NCBI GenBank assembly: GCA_002707745.1 | Contig: PANU01000103.1 | Location: 1-50,403, forward strand | Direction of reading: 5' to 3' | Source of the DNA: Flavobacteriaceae bacterium | GTDB taxonomy: Bacteria; Bacteroidota; Bacteroidia; Flavobacteriales; Flavobacteriaceae | DNA length: 50,403 bases | Shown: in pieces, positions 41,883 to 50,403 of the stretch | How the letters are laid out: each line of letters starts with the position of its first letter | Position numbering within the stretch: the first letter of the stretch is position 1 | Translations under genes and position numbers: made by a program | The notes under the pieces: generated by a model | What the model was told of the DNA's origin: nothing | Seen by the model: only the letters and a program-made list of their open reading frames with translations | Database searches by the model: none

Positions 41883-44714
41883 TCAATGTAACTCTTTTTT
41901 AAGAAATTTGGCAGTAAAACCCTTGTTGTTTGCTACAATTTCTTCTGGAGTTCCCGTTGCCATTACTTTACCGCCTTTTTTACCGCCTTCGGGACCAATG
42001 TCTATAATGTAATCTACTGTTTTAATTACATCCAGATTGTGTTCAATTATAACTACAGTATTGCCTTTGGCAACAAGCTTGTTTAGTACAATTAGCAACA
42101 CCCTAATATCTTCAAAATGAAGTCCTGTGGTAGGCTCATCCAGAATATAGAAGGTGTTTCCAGTGTCTCTTTTGGAGAGTTCGGTGGCTAATTTAATACG
42201 TTGGGCTTCTCCTCCGGAAAGGGTGGTAGATTGCTGTCCCAGGGTTATATAGCCCAGACCAACATCCTGGATGGTTTTTAATTTGCGGTAAATTTTAGGG
42301 ATGTTTTCAAAAAACGGAACGGCCTCATTAATTGTCATTTCAAGAATGTCGTAAATAGAGTTTCCTTTGTACCTAATTTCCAGGGTTTCCCGGTTAAAGC
42401 GTTTTCCCTGGCAGGTTTCACACTCTACATATACATCTGGTAAAAAATTCATCTCAATCACCCGTAGGCCGCCACCTCTACAGGTTTCACAACGTCCTCC
42501 TTTTACGTTAAAACTAAAACGTCCTGGCTTGTACCCACGAATCATGGCTTCAGGAATTTTGGCAAAAAGGCTTCGTATTTCAGAAAAAACACCTGTATAA
42601 GTTGCTGGATTACTCCGTGGAGTTCTGCCAATAGGCGACTGATTAATATCGATAACCTTATCTATATGCTTTAGCCCTATTATTTTTTTATAAGGCATTG
42701 GTTTTTTTACCCCGTTAAAAAAATGTGCGTTTAAAATAGGGTAGAGGGTTTCATTAATTAAGGTAGACTTCCCGCTTCCTGAAACTCCTGTAATACCAAC
42801 CATAGTTCCCAACGGAATGGTGATACTCACATTTTTAAGATTATTGCCTGTGGCTCCGGTAAGTGTCAAAAATTCACCATTGCCTTTTCGTCGTTCCTTT
42901 GGAATAGCAATTTCTTTGGTCCCGTTTAGGTAATCGGCGGTAAGGGTGTGGTGTTTTAAAATTTCAGCAGGAGTCCCTTTACTCACTATTTCGCCCCCGT
43001 GCCTTCCTGCACCCGGCCCAATATCTATCACATAATCGGCACTTTCAATCATATCTTTATCGTGTTCTACCACAATAACAGAATTCCCAATATCCCGAAG
43101 GGAAACCAAGGATTGAATTAATTTTTCATTATCACGCTGGTGTAAACCAATACTGGGCTCGTCCAAAATATACAGGACACCTACCAGCTGTGACCCAATT
43201 TGGGTTGCCAGCCTGATTCGTTGTGCTTCTCCACCGGAAAGCGACTTGGAACTTCTGTCCAGCGCCAGATATGTTAAGCCCACATCTACCAGAAATTGCA
43301 AGCGGGTGCGTACTTCTTTTAGTATTTCTGAAGCAATTTTTAACTGGGTTTCTCCTAGCTCTTTTTCAATATCCTGAAACCATCCGGACAGTTCAATTAC
43401 GTCCATGTGAGCCAGTTGCGCAATGTTTTTTCCGTTTACCTTAAAATAAAGCGATTCCTTACGAAGCCTGGTTCCACCGCACTCCGGACAATTTACTTTA
43501 TCCATGTACTCTTTTGCCCAGCGCTCTAACGATTTGGATTCGCCAGCTTCAAAGGTATTTTGCAGGAAGGTGGCTACTCCTTCAAACTCAATTTTATAAT
43601 TTCTGGTAATTCCCAGGGTCTTGGATTCTACGTCAAACTTTTCGTGACCTCCATGAAAAATCATTTCCTTGGCTGCAGGGGGAAGATCTTTAAAAGGATC
43701 TGTTAGTTTGAAATTAAAGCGATTTGCAATGAGTTCTAATTGCTTAAAAACCCAGTTGTTTTTTTGTGGTCCGTGTGGAGCCAAAGCCCCTTGTTTAATG
43801 GAAAGCGTCTCATCCGGAACTACCTTTTTTAGGTTTACTTCATGTAATTTACCAAGTCCGCGGCAATTGGGGCACATTCCTTTTGGGGAGTTAAACGAAA
43901 AGTTATTGGGTTCTGGATTGGGATAAGAAACTCCAGAGGTGGGACACATTAAGGACCGACTAAAAAAACGTACTTCCTGGGTGTCGTTGTCCAGTACCAT
44001 TAATACATCATCCCCGTGATACATTGCGGTAATGATGGTTTCTGAAAGGCGCTTATCGGTATCACTTTCTTCTGAAACTACCAATCTGTCTACCACAATT
44101 TCAATATCGTGGGTTTTATACCGGTCTATGCGCATTCCTTTTATAATGTCCAGTACTTCGCCATCTACCCTAACTTTCAAAAACCCTTGTTTTGCAATAT
44201 TCTCAAACAATTCGCGGTAATGTCCTTTTCGGGAACGTACCACGGGTGCTAAAATGCTTACTTTTTTCCCTTTAAATTCTTCAATAATAAGCTCTTTAAT
44301 CTGCTCGTCGCTGTAGCTTACCATTTTTTCACCTGTGTTGTAGCTGTAAGCATCACTGGCGCGTGCGTACAGGAGCCGAAGGAAATCGTATATTTCGGTG
44401 ATGGTACCTACGGTAGAACGCGGACTTTTACTCGTGGTTTTTTGCTCTATGGCGATGACAGGGGAGAGGCCTTCAATTTTATCAACATCCGGACGCTCCA
44501 GGCTTCCCAGAAATTGACGTGCATAGGCAGAAAATGTTTCAATATACCGCCGTTGTCCTTCGGCATAAATTGTATCGAATGCCAGAGAAGACTTTCCGCT
44601 GCCCGAAAGCCCTGTAATTACTACTAATTTCTCTCTGGGGATGGTAACATCTATGTCCTTTAAATTATGGACACGGGCGCCTAAAACCTCAATACAATCG
44701 TCATTTTTTGCCAT
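41883..44714 (-). CDS. uvrA: Excinuclease ABC subunit A
   Basis: A 943-residue UvrA counted from ATG 44714. Two ABC ATPase modules: Walker A GLSGSGKS (35-42) and GVSGSGKS in the second half; signature motifs SLSGGEAQRIRLA and TLSGGEAQRIKLA; Walker B VLYILDEPS and TFYILDEPT. The zinc modules are present: CPNCRGLG, CPECGGTR and CETCRGGG/CETCQGKR. It scans DNA for bulky lesions and loads UvrB in nucleotide excision repair. The TTG three codons upstream (44723) is rejected as start because it forms the end of a TACCTTTG -7 box. Monocistronic; uvrB and uvrC are not here. Confidence 0.97.
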   Translation of the reverse strand: MAKNDDCIEVLGARVHNLKDIDVTIPREKLVVITGLSGSGKSSLAFDTIYAEGQRRYIETFSAYARQFLGSLERPDVDKIEGLSPVIAIEQKTTSKSPRSTVGTITEIYDFLRLLYARASDAYSYNTGEKMVSYSDEQIKELIIEEFKGKKVSILAPVVRSRKGHYRELFENIAKQGFLKVRVDGEVLDIIKGMRIDRYKTHDIEIVVDRLVVSEESDTDKRLSETIITAMYHGDDVLMVLDNDTQEVRFFSRSLMCPTSGVSYPNPEPNNFSFNSPKGMCPNCRGLGKLHEVNLKKVVPDETLSIKQGALAPHGPQKNNWVFKQLELIANRFNFKLTDPFKDLPPAAKEMIFHGGHEKFDVESKTLGITRNYKIEFEGVATFLQNTFEAGESKSLERWAKEYMDKVNCPECGGTRLRKESLYFKVNGKNIAQLAHMDVIELSGWFQDIEKELGETQLKIASEILKEVRTRLQFLVDVGLTYLALDRSSKSLSGGEAQRIRLATQIGSQLVGVLYILDEPSIGLHQRDNEKLIQSLVSLRDIGNSVIVVEHDKDMIESADYVIDIGPGAGRHGGEIVSKGTPAEILKHHTLTADYLNGTKEIAIPKERRKGNGEFLTLTGATGNNLKNVSITIPLGTMVGITGVSGSGKSTLINETLYPILNAHFFNGVKKPMPYKKIIGLKHIDKVIDINQSPIGRTPRSNPATYTGVFSEIRSLFAKIPEAMIRGYKPGRFSFNVKGGRCETCRGGGLRVIEMNFLPDVYVECETCQGKRFNRETLEIRYKGNSIYDILEMTINEAVPFFENIPKIYRKLKTIQDVGLGYITLGQQSTTLSGGEAQRIKLATELSKRDTGNTFYILDEPTTGLHFEDIRVLLIVLNKLVAKGNTVVIIEHNLDVIKTVDYIIDIGPEGGKKGGKVMATGTPEEIVANNKGFTAKFLKKELH

Positions 44715-44720
44715 AGTTTG

Positions 44721-44728
44721 CAAAGGTA
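44721..44728 (-). promoter_or_regulatory. Possible -7 box of uvrA
   Basis: TACCTTTG on the - strand matches TAnnTTTG and ends 6 bases before the ATG, which would give a nearly leaderless mRNA. No TTG at -33 spacing, so this may be fortuitous. Confidence 0.3.
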
Positions 44729-44881
44729 CTTAATTGAATTGAAAATAGGTAGCTAGGGTTTGATGGGTTATTTTAATTTAACGTTTTAAAAAAATCTTCT
44801 TTGATTTTTTTGGTGGAAGAATTTTAGGGGTGGAGAAACAGGGTTCTGCAGATAAATCTGGGTTAGACATACAATTTCAAT

Positions 44882-45232
44882 TTAAAAGGCATTTATAATG
44901 TCTTTTTCTGAAGTATTTCCGGCTATGTGTAAACTCTTATCTTTCTGTTGGGAGCTTAGTATAAAATTGCTCAGGCTGCCGTAATATTCTTTTATAAGAA
45001 AGACAATGGTTGCCATAGCACTTTTTTCTCCTTGGCAGATGAGTTTTTGTTGATTGTTAAAAATTTGTAAGTCCAGCTGTAAATCGATACATTCAATTAC
45101 GGAGGTATATTCCAGCGCCGAATCATTTAAAACCGCAAATTTAAAATTGATTTCAGCATCTGTCAATATTTTTTTTAAGGTGACTTCAGAAAATTTTATT
45201 TCACTGCGCTGGCTTTCTAATTTATATGTCAT
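44882..45232 (-). CDS. Small cytoplasmic protein of unknown function
   Basis: A 116-residue protein without signal peptide or membrane segment. Alternating short strands (EIKFSEVTLKKILTDAEINFKF, read in part) and two helices are likely. It has two Cys and no recognisable catalytic motif. The start MTYKLESQRSE is the first ATG. Codon use fits the neighbours, and the frame is intact over its full length, so I regard it as real. It has no close partner: uvrA lies about 170 bases downstream on the same strand and a membrane protein gene about 100 bases upstream. Confidence 0.6.
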   Translation of the reverse strand: MTYKLESQRSEIKFSEVTLKKILTDAEINFKFAVLNDSALEYTSVIECIDLQLDLQIFNNQQKLICQGEKSAMATIVFLIKEYYGSLSNFILSSQQKDKSLHIAGNTSEKDIINAF

Positions 45233-45335
45233 TGAATTTTCAGTATTTAAATGAATTGGATACCAATGTAAAGTTATTTAACAAAAATGAAAATTTATAG
45301 CGTAACTGTGGGGTTAGCTTAAATTTAACGTTCCG

Positions 45336-46349
45336 TTAGCCCGAAATTTCCTTGGTTAAAAACTGATAGAAGGTAGTGGCAATAAAGAAAATGGTACTAA
45401 CTACAAATGAAAAACTAACAATGATTGTTAGAACAGGTAGGGCAAACAGCAAAAAGAATAATGGCAGAAGCACCCCAAAAATTACCATTGCAAGGAAAAT
45501 AGCATATAAATAACGCATTATGGCAGGAAGCCCTTTTGCTGCGTTGTCCTGAAACTGAAATAATTTTGGCACTACCTCTTTATTCATATATTCCCCCAGT
45601 CGTGCCAGAAATACCTCGTTAAAAGAAGAGTCTTCAAAATGCTGGCTGTCTATGGAATTGGCAAGTAGCATTATTTTTTCCTGATGTCTTTCAAAAACGG
45701 CCTCTAAATCTAAGAAATCCTTAAAAATGGCAAATTTATATCCAAAAAAATACCACAAACCAGATCCACATTTATGTTCCAGCCACTTTGCAACAATTTC
45801 TTTTTTATAGCTATTGGGGTAGGCAATAGTTTCTGGAATTCTTTTATCTCTAAGGTTAGTCATTAAGAGCGATTTCATTTCCAAATACAGGTTTTCGGTA
45901 TCTTCAAAACTGTTGTTTTCTTCGAGAAACTCTATTGCCAGTTTGGATTTTCCTTTGTAAAACTCTTTAACATCAAAAAATGTAAGCCCTTCAAACTCGT
46001 CGTCTACATATTCTTTTAAGCCTGGCATCCACATTTTAGAGCGGTATAACAGCTCAATAATATTTCTGAAATAGTGCATTTTTTGTGTTATACCCGACAA
46101 GTGATCTATAGCAAGGTTTTTACTGGTTTTAAGCCTAAGGGTAGCAACGGCTAAATAGATCATGATAAGAGCCGCCGTAAACCCGCTAATTCCTATGAAA
46201 AGTGTGGTAAGGCCAGAAAGCTGCACTAAAAACTCTGGCGATGCGATAACTTTTTCTCTTAAAAGAAAAATAAGGGCAATACACAAAACACCGCTAAATA
46301 CCATTGGTATAACGGCGTAGATATCCCTAACTAACGTTTTTTTCTTCAT
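45336..46349 (-). CDS. Uncharacterised membrane protein
   Basis: A 337-residue protein with two N-terminal membrane helices (IPMVFSGVLCIALIFLL and TLFIGISGFTAALIMIYLA), a soluble helical middle (about 80-270) and two or three C-terminal hydrophobic helices (YLYAIFLAMVIFGVLLPLFF, ALPVLTIIVSFSFVVSTIFF). The middle has many aromatic and charged residues but no recognised motif. It could be a sensor or a structural protein of the inner membrane; I cannot assign a family. Single gene on the - strand. Confidence 0.65.
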   Translation of the reverse strand: MKKKTLVRDIYAVIPMVFSGVLCIALIFLLREKVIASPEFLVQLSGLTTLFIGISGFTAALIMIYLAVATLRLKTSKNLAIDHLSGITQKMHYFRNIIELLYRSKMWMPGLKEYVDDEFEGLTFFDVKEFYKGKSKLAIEFLEENNSFEDTENLYLEMKSLLMTNLRDKRIPETIAYPNSYKKEIVAKWLEHKCGSGLWYFFGYKFAIFKDFLDLEAVFERHQEKIMLLANSIDSQHFEDSSFNEVFLARLGEYMNKEVVPKLFQFQDNAAKGLPAIMRYLYAIFLAMVIFGVLLPLFFLLFALPVLTIIVSFSFVVSTIFFIATTFYQFLTKEISG

Positions 46350-46592
46350 TACATAAGCTGCGCAGCTGGGGGAACTGCTTTTTGATAACCACTACAGCAC
46401 TATCTTCAAGATAATTTTCTTTGAAGCATTTAAGATTCAATATTACTGAAAACCAACACCCAGGGTGCTAGCTTCAAATATGTAGTGTACATCAAAAATA
46501 GTCTTTTCAATACAGGTTTGTAGTATTTTACTTACATTTCGACATAGTGTGTGAGAAAATCGATAAACGACACTATATGAGGTGCTACAAGG

Positions 46593-48311
46593 CTAATAAC
46601 CTACAGCAGTATCATTTCCACGAGGGTCTGCTCCGCCTTCCAGAGTACCATCCGGGAGCACTAAAATGGCATCTACTTTTCCAATTATTGGGTCTACTTC
46701 TGTGTTTTCAGGATAGCCTTTTTTGGCTAGTTTTTCTTTTAGTTCTTGAGAAAACCTGTCCTTTTCGTATCGAATAGCATCTGGTAGCCACTGGTGATGA
46801 AACCTTGGGACATTAACGGCTTGTTGCATATTCATGTTAAATTCCCTGACATTCAGGATAGTTTGAAACACCGAGGTAATAATCGTAGCGCCGCCAGGAG
46901 TTCCTACAACCATCCAAAGTTTTCCATCCCGCTCCACAATGGTGGGCGTCATAGTGCTTAGCATCCTTTTATGAGGAGCAATGGCATTTGCTTCACCCCC
47001 TACAAGACCGTAAATATTAGGCTCTCCGGGTTTGGCACTAAAATCGTCCATTTCATTATTTAAAAAAAAACCCAGTTCTTTTACGTACAGCTTAGAGCCG
47101 TAACCAGAATTTAGTGTTGTGGTTGCCGAGACGGCATTTCCAAAGGCATCTACAATAGAGTAGTGGGTGGTTTCTTCACTTTCAAACCCGGGAATTACTC
47201 CATACCCAATAGATTTTGAACTGGTTGCCTGCTCTAAAGTAAAATCTTTCATTCTGTTTTTTAAATAGGCGTCAGAAAGAAGTGAATCTATTGGAATGTC
47301 TACAAAATCCGGATCCCCCAGAAAGTGGCTTCTATCGGCATAGGCTCTGCGTTCAGCTTCAGTTAACGTCTGAATATATGCAACCGAATTATGCCCATAT
47401 TCTGATAACGGGAACGGTGCTACCATTTTTAAAAGTTGTCCCAGGGCCACACCACCGCTGGAGGGAGGTGCCATAGAAATTACTTTTAAATCTTTATAAT
47501 TGAAAACAACAGGTTCCCTGAATTCGGCTTCGTACGCTTTTAAATCGTCCATCGTAATAATACCGCCACGTTCCTGTATAAAATTGATTAATACGGCACC
47601 TAGTGTTTCGCCATAAAAAGCTGTTAACCCCTCATCTGAAATAGCTTGCAGCGAGTTTGCCAATGCTTCATTTATAAATATATCTCCTTCAGTATACGGT
47701 TGTGTAACGATAGAAGTTTCGCCACTAATTTCTTCAAATATGGGTGCGTAATGGTTAAAGCGTTCGGCTTGCGAATGCGTCATTGTAAACCCTTGTTTTG
47801 CTAGTTCGATCACTGGTTCTAAAATAATTTCCATAGGTAAGGATCCCAGTTTTTCATGAACGGCAAATATACCCGCTACAGTACCAGGTACTCCTACGGC
47901 CAGACTGCCTTGTTTGCTTTTTTTGGTCTGGTATACCCCTTTGCTATCCAGGTACATATCCCGGTGTGCTTTTATAGGGGCTTTTTCCCGATAATCGAAA
48001 CCTCCAAGTTCCCCATATTGTGTTCGATACACCATAAAACCTCCGCCCCCCAGGTTTCCGGCATAGGGATATACAACTGCCAGAGCCATTTCTGTTGCAA
48101 TCATAGCATCAAAAGCGTTTCCTCCTTTTTTTAAAATTTCTACTCCTATTTTTGAGGCTTCTTCACGCGCCGAAACCACCATTGCTTTTTGGGTAATAAG
48201 GCCAACTTCGGGATAGGTTTCGGTTGGGTTGGCTTCAGTTTTCTTCGGTGCTTCTTTGCAATGCAAACATAAAAAAGCAACAATGTATAACGGTACTAAT
48301 GACAATTTCAT
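46593..48311 (-). CDS. ggt: Gamma-glutamyltransferase (glutathione hydrolase)
   Basis: A 572-residue Ntn hydrolase. The precursor would cleave before Thr381 (TTHYSIVDAFGNAVS), leaving a 192-residue small subunit, the usual size. Other family motifs: VVSAREEASKIGVEIL, GGNAFDAMIATEMAL, GNLGGGGFMVYR, DYREKAP and MAPPSSGGVALGQLL. It removes or transfers the gamma-glutamyl group of glutathione and related peptides in the periplasm. The N-terminus is an export signal with Cys at 15 and 18 (FLCLHCKEAP); it resembles a lipobox but with His at -1, so lipidation is uncertain. Its start overlaps the stop of the ACP phosphodiesterase gene by 4 bases. Confidence 0.95.
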   Translation of the reverse strand: MKLSLVPLYIVAFLCLHCKEAPKKTEANPTETYPEVGLITQKAMVVSAREEASKIGVEILKKGGNAFDAMIATEMALAVVYPYAGNLGGGGFMVYRTQYGELGGFDYREKAPIKAHRDMYLDSKGVYQTKKSKQGSLAVGVPGTVAGIFAVHEKLGSLPMEIILEPVIELAKQGFTMTHSQAERFNHYAPIFEEISGETSIVTQPYTEGDIFINEALANSLQAISDEGLTAFYGETLGAVLINFIQERGGIITMDDLKAYEAEFREPVVFNYKDLKVISMAPPSSGGVALGQLLKMVAPFPLSEYGHNSVAYIQTLTEAERRAYADRSHFLGDPDFVDIPIDSLLSDAYLKNRMKDFTLEQATSSKSIGYGVIPGFESEETTHYSIVDAFGNAVSATTTLNSGYGSKLYVKELGFFLNNEMDDFSAKPGEPNIYGLVGGEANAIAPHKRMLSTMTPTIVERDGKLWMVVGTPGGATIITSVFQTILNVREFNMNMQQAVNVPRFHHQWLPDAIRYEKDRFSQELKEKLAKKGYPENTEVDPIIGKVDAILVLPDGTLEGGADPRGNDTAVGY

Positions 48312-48892
48312 AATTGATTTAATTTTTGTTGAGAAGCAGGAATCAATTCAGCAAAAAAAGAGGTGAATTCGGTTTCAAATTCGGTATAAAATTCTTCCAG
48401 TTCCAGGACAGCAAAATTCATTTTTGCTCTGTTTTTGGTGCGCTGGTTCATCTGGTTCAGGATGGTGCTTATGCCTTTAATACTTGCATAACTAAGCAAC
48501 CAGTTGTCTGCCATCATATATGGCATCATACGCTGGATACGGGTAGGTAAAATTTCAAAATTGGTGCGTAACAGTTCATAAAAATCATCTACATAATCGG
48601 CCAGGGGCTGTGTGTGATAGCTATTCCAGTTTTTTGCCAGGAAATGGTCGTATAATATATCCACAATCACCCCGCTGTAATGCCCGTATTTTTGATGAAG
48701 CCTTGCAGTGCTTTGTCGTACTGTTGGGTGGCTATCGGTATAACTGTCAATAAACCGGTGTAGCAGGATACCTTTTTGTATTTTTGAAGGAAATTTCAGA
48801 TAGCGTTTGCCTTTAATCCCATCGGCTATAAAATTGCCAATAATTATGCCTTCGTCCTCGCCAGAAAGATAGATGTGCGCTAGAAAATTCAT
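48308..48892 (-). CDS. acpH: Acyl carrier protein phosphodiesterase (DUF479 family)
   Basis: A 194-residue helical HD-like protein beginning MNFLAHIYLSGEDEGIIIGNF, with IADGIKGKRY, LHRFIDSYTDSHP and YGHYSGVIVDILYDHFLA, the metal-binding His/Asp pattern of the AcpH family. The E. coli enzyme removes 4'-phosphopantetheine from acyl carrier protein. The biological use in Bacteroidetes is not established. Translationally coupled to ggt (ATGA overlap), although the two reactions have no evident link. Confidence 0.88.
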   Translation of the reverse strand: MNFLAHIYLSGEDEGIIIGNFIADGIKGKRYLKFPSKIQKGILLHRFIDSYTDSHPTVRQSTARLHQKYGHYSGVIVDILYDHFLAKNWNSYHTQPLADYVDDFYELLRTNFEILPTRIQRMMPYMMADNWLLSYASIKGISTILNQMNQRTKNRAKMNFAVLELEEFYTEFETEFTSFFAELIPASQQKLNQL

Positions 48893-48933
48893 TGCTATAA
48901 ATATATGTATTTTAGCCCCTTTAAAATTGCGAT

Positions 48934-50004
48934 TTGATTAAATTACCAAACTTAGACGCATTGCGCTTTGTTTTAGCGACTTTGGTGTTGCTGTATCACG
49001 TTCCGCAGCTCTGTAAAAATCAGGGTTTGCCATTTTTTGATGGCTTGCCAATTTTTCACAGAGGGGTGGAGGCTGTTTATATGTTTTTCTGTTTAAGTGG
49101 TTTTTTAATTATCCGGCTTATTTACCTTGCTAAACAAAGAGGGGCGTTCTCTATGAGAAACTTTTATATGCGGCGTATTTTACGGATTTTTCCCTTGTAT
49201 TATCTGGTTCTTATTTTTGGATTTCTTTTTTATCATTGGATAGTGCCACAACTTGGAATTTCTTTTGAAACCAATTACAACCTTACCGAAGGACTTTTAC
49301 TTACTGTTTTTTTTCTCCCTAATGTTTTTGCCGAATTGTATGATCCGGGAGGTATTCTCGCTGTATTATGGTCTATTGGTATTGAAGAGCAATTTTATCT
49401 TTTTATAGCTCCCATGCTGCTGTTTATAAAGCCTGGACGTATCCTATCTGTTCTTATTGGGATAGCCGTTCTTTATTTTGTAGTATTTCATTTGCCTTTT
49501 ACTGAATTATTGCGGGAATACTTTTTTGTATACTTTTTCTTGCTTTTTGGTGGTATTACTGCACTTCTGGAAGAAAAAGGGCATTTACAGTTTCTAAAAT
49601 CCCATCCCGCAATACCTCTAGCGATTGGGATAATAACACTTTTATTTTTTGTAACAGACTTGTTTGTTTTTGAAATATTATGGGTTAGAAACGGAATAAC
49701 AGTGGTTGTATTCTGTCTCTTTTTACACGCACTTGCTTACAACAATTTTGAAATTACAGTACGAAACCGCTTTGTTAATTACCTGGGTAAGATTTCGTAC
49801 GGACTCTATATGTACCATGTTATTGCGCTGAATTTTGTAGTTTTTATATTTCTGAAACTTAAAGATTATGAAAATTTTACAGATGAAATTACTATTGTTT
49901 TAATCAATATAACAACCTTTGTACTTACTGTAGCGATGGCACACCTTTCGTATCGCTATTTTGAACGCTTTTTTCTAAAACTGAAAACAAACTACAGGAA
50001 ATGA
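48934..50004 (+). CDS. Acyltransferase 3 family membrane protein
   Basis: A 356-residue integral membrane protein with about ten hydrophobic segments. It begins with the family hallmark KLPNLDALRFVLATLVLLYHV, here read in part, with the conserved His in LLYHV; the second motif is MRRILRIFPLYYL (RxxR). WSIGIEEQFYLF follows. Members transfer O-acetyl or other acyl groups to surface polysaccharides or lipids. A stop codon lies four codons upstream and the first motif begins at once, so the TTG at 48934 is most likely the true start. Its stop overlaps the ATG of glmM (ATGA at 50001-50004), so the two are coupled. Confidence 0.88.
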   Translation: MIKLPNLDALRFVLATLVLLYHVPQLCKNQGLPFFDGLPIFHRGVEAVYMFFCLSGFLIIRLIYLAKQRGAFSMRNFYMRRILRIFPLYYLVLIFGFLFYHWIVPQLGISFETNYNLTEGLLLTVFFLPNVFAELYDPGGILAVLWSIGIEEQFYLFIAPMLLFIKPGRILSVLIGIAVLYFVVFHLPFTELLREYFFVYFFLLFGGITALLEEKGHLQFLKSHPAIPLAIGIITLLFFVTDLFVFEILWVRNGITVVVFCLFLHALAYNNFEITVRNRFVNYLGKISYGLYMYHVIALNFVVFIFLKLKDYENFTDEITIVLINITTFVLTVAMAHLSYRYFERFFLKLKTNYRK

Positions 50005-50403
50005 CCTTAATAAAATCAATATCAGGAATTAGAGGTACCATTGGAGGTGCCCAGGGAGATAACTTAACCCCAATTGACGCTGTGATGTATGCAGCTTCCT
50101 ATGGAAAATGGGTGCAACAACAGCGAGATAAGCAACACTATAAAGTAGTGGTGGGCCGTGATGCTCGTATAAGTGGCGAAATGGTACAGCAATTGGTCAT
50201 GAATACACTTGTAGGGATGGGTATTCACGTGGTAGATCTTGGGTTATCCACCACGCCCACTGTAGAAATGGCAGTGGCTATGGAGCACGCCGATGGCGGA
50301 ATTATCCTTACCGCAAGCCACAATCCAAAACAATGGAATGCACTAAAGCTCCTGAATAATAAAGGTGAATTTTTGAATGCCGAGGCGGGACAAGAAATTT
50401 TAA
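50001..50403 (+). CDS. glmM: Phosphoglucosamine mutase, 3' end cut by window
   Basis: The first 134 codons are visible. MTLIKSISGIRGTIGG is the typical N-terminus of the Bacteroidetes enzyme, VVVGRDARISGEMV follows, and the phosphorylated active-site serine is Ser106 in TASHNPKQWN. The enzyme interconverts glucosamine 6-phosphate and glucosamine 1-phosphate on the way to UDP-GlcNAc for peptidoglycan and lipopolysaccharide. The ATG overlaps the stop of the acyltransferase gene, which places a surface-polymer modification gene and a precursor gene in one transcript. Related hexose mutases cannot be fully excluded without the C-terminus. Confidence 0.9.
   Translation, partial: MTLIKSISGIRGTIGGAQGDNLTPIDAVMYAASYGKWVQQQRDKQHYKVVVGRDARISGEMVQQLVMNTLVGMGIHVVDLGLSTTPTVEMAVAMEHADGGIILTASHNPKQWNALKLLNNKGEFLNAEAGQEIL

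Noticed and set aside
46547-46777. 76-codon + strand frame at the ggt 3' end
   Set aside because: Most of it is antisense to ggt, starts in AT-rich spacer and has no homology-like features.

Overview
The window comes from an AT-rich Bacteroidetes chromosome, most likely a marine member of the Flavobacteriaceae. The signs are a type IX secretion (T9SS) sorting domain, flavobacterial -7 promoter boxes of the form TAnnTTTG, starts without Shine-Dalgarno sites, a DUF6090 protein, a fused alpha/beta E1 dehydrogenase, and scattered palindromic repeats of a kind common in flavobacterial intergenic DNA. I see no prophage, insertion sequence, CRISPR array, tRNA or rRNA. This is mostly ordinary chromosome with a few accessory patches.

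Layout. 1-6.4 kb: the end of a membrane-anchored LuxR-type regulator, then two large secreted fibre-like proteins. One carries YadA-head-like repeats followed by twenty 15-residue repeats; the other ends in an S74 intramolecular chaperone. 6.4-8.3 kb: a trans-sulfuration PLP enzyme divergent from an Lrp/AsnC regulator. 8.4-14.4 kb: a lipoprotein, a CPBP membrane protease, a ComM/YifB AAA ATPase and a two-domain M16 peptidase. 14.4-18.5 kb: two copies of a palindromic repeat, then a tight operon of an Nramp-fold transporter and 5-oxoprolinase subunits PxpA, PxpB and PxpC. 19-23.6 kb: a pseudouridine synthase, a secreted C1 peptidase with a small partner, MenB and a sterol-desaturase-type oxygenase. 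23.7-27.6 kb: a three-gene operon of a MATCAP/DUF1704-like metallopeptidase, a GshB-like ATP-grasp ligase and an aspartoacylase-like deacylase. 27.9-30.1 kb: a Crp/Fnr regulator, a fatty-acid desaturase and an NAD(P)-binding protein. 30.4-34.4 kb: an ABC1/UbiB kinase, a DUF6090 membrane protein beside attC-like palindromes, and two small exported proteins. 34.5-41.7 kb: fused E1 dehydrogenase, a pseudo-aminopeptidase/beta-barrel fusion, a T9SS-exported EEP-fold enzyme and a LOG-family hydrolase. 41.9-50.4 kb: UvrA, two unknown proteins, gamma-glutamyltransferase overlapping an ACP phosphodiesterase, an acyltransferase and the start of glmM.

Working together: the Nramp-like protein plus PxpABC probably import and hydrolyse 5-oxoproline. 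Gamma-glutamyltransferase and the GshB-like ligase in the same window hint at gamma-glutamyl metabolism, but they are not co-transcribed. The observations most worth following are the Nramp protein without metal ligands, the metallopeptidase/ATP-grasp/deacylase operon, the catalytically empty M1-like domain fused to an outer-membrane barrel, the exchanged Mg-ligand residues in E1, and the repeat architecture of the first fibre protein.
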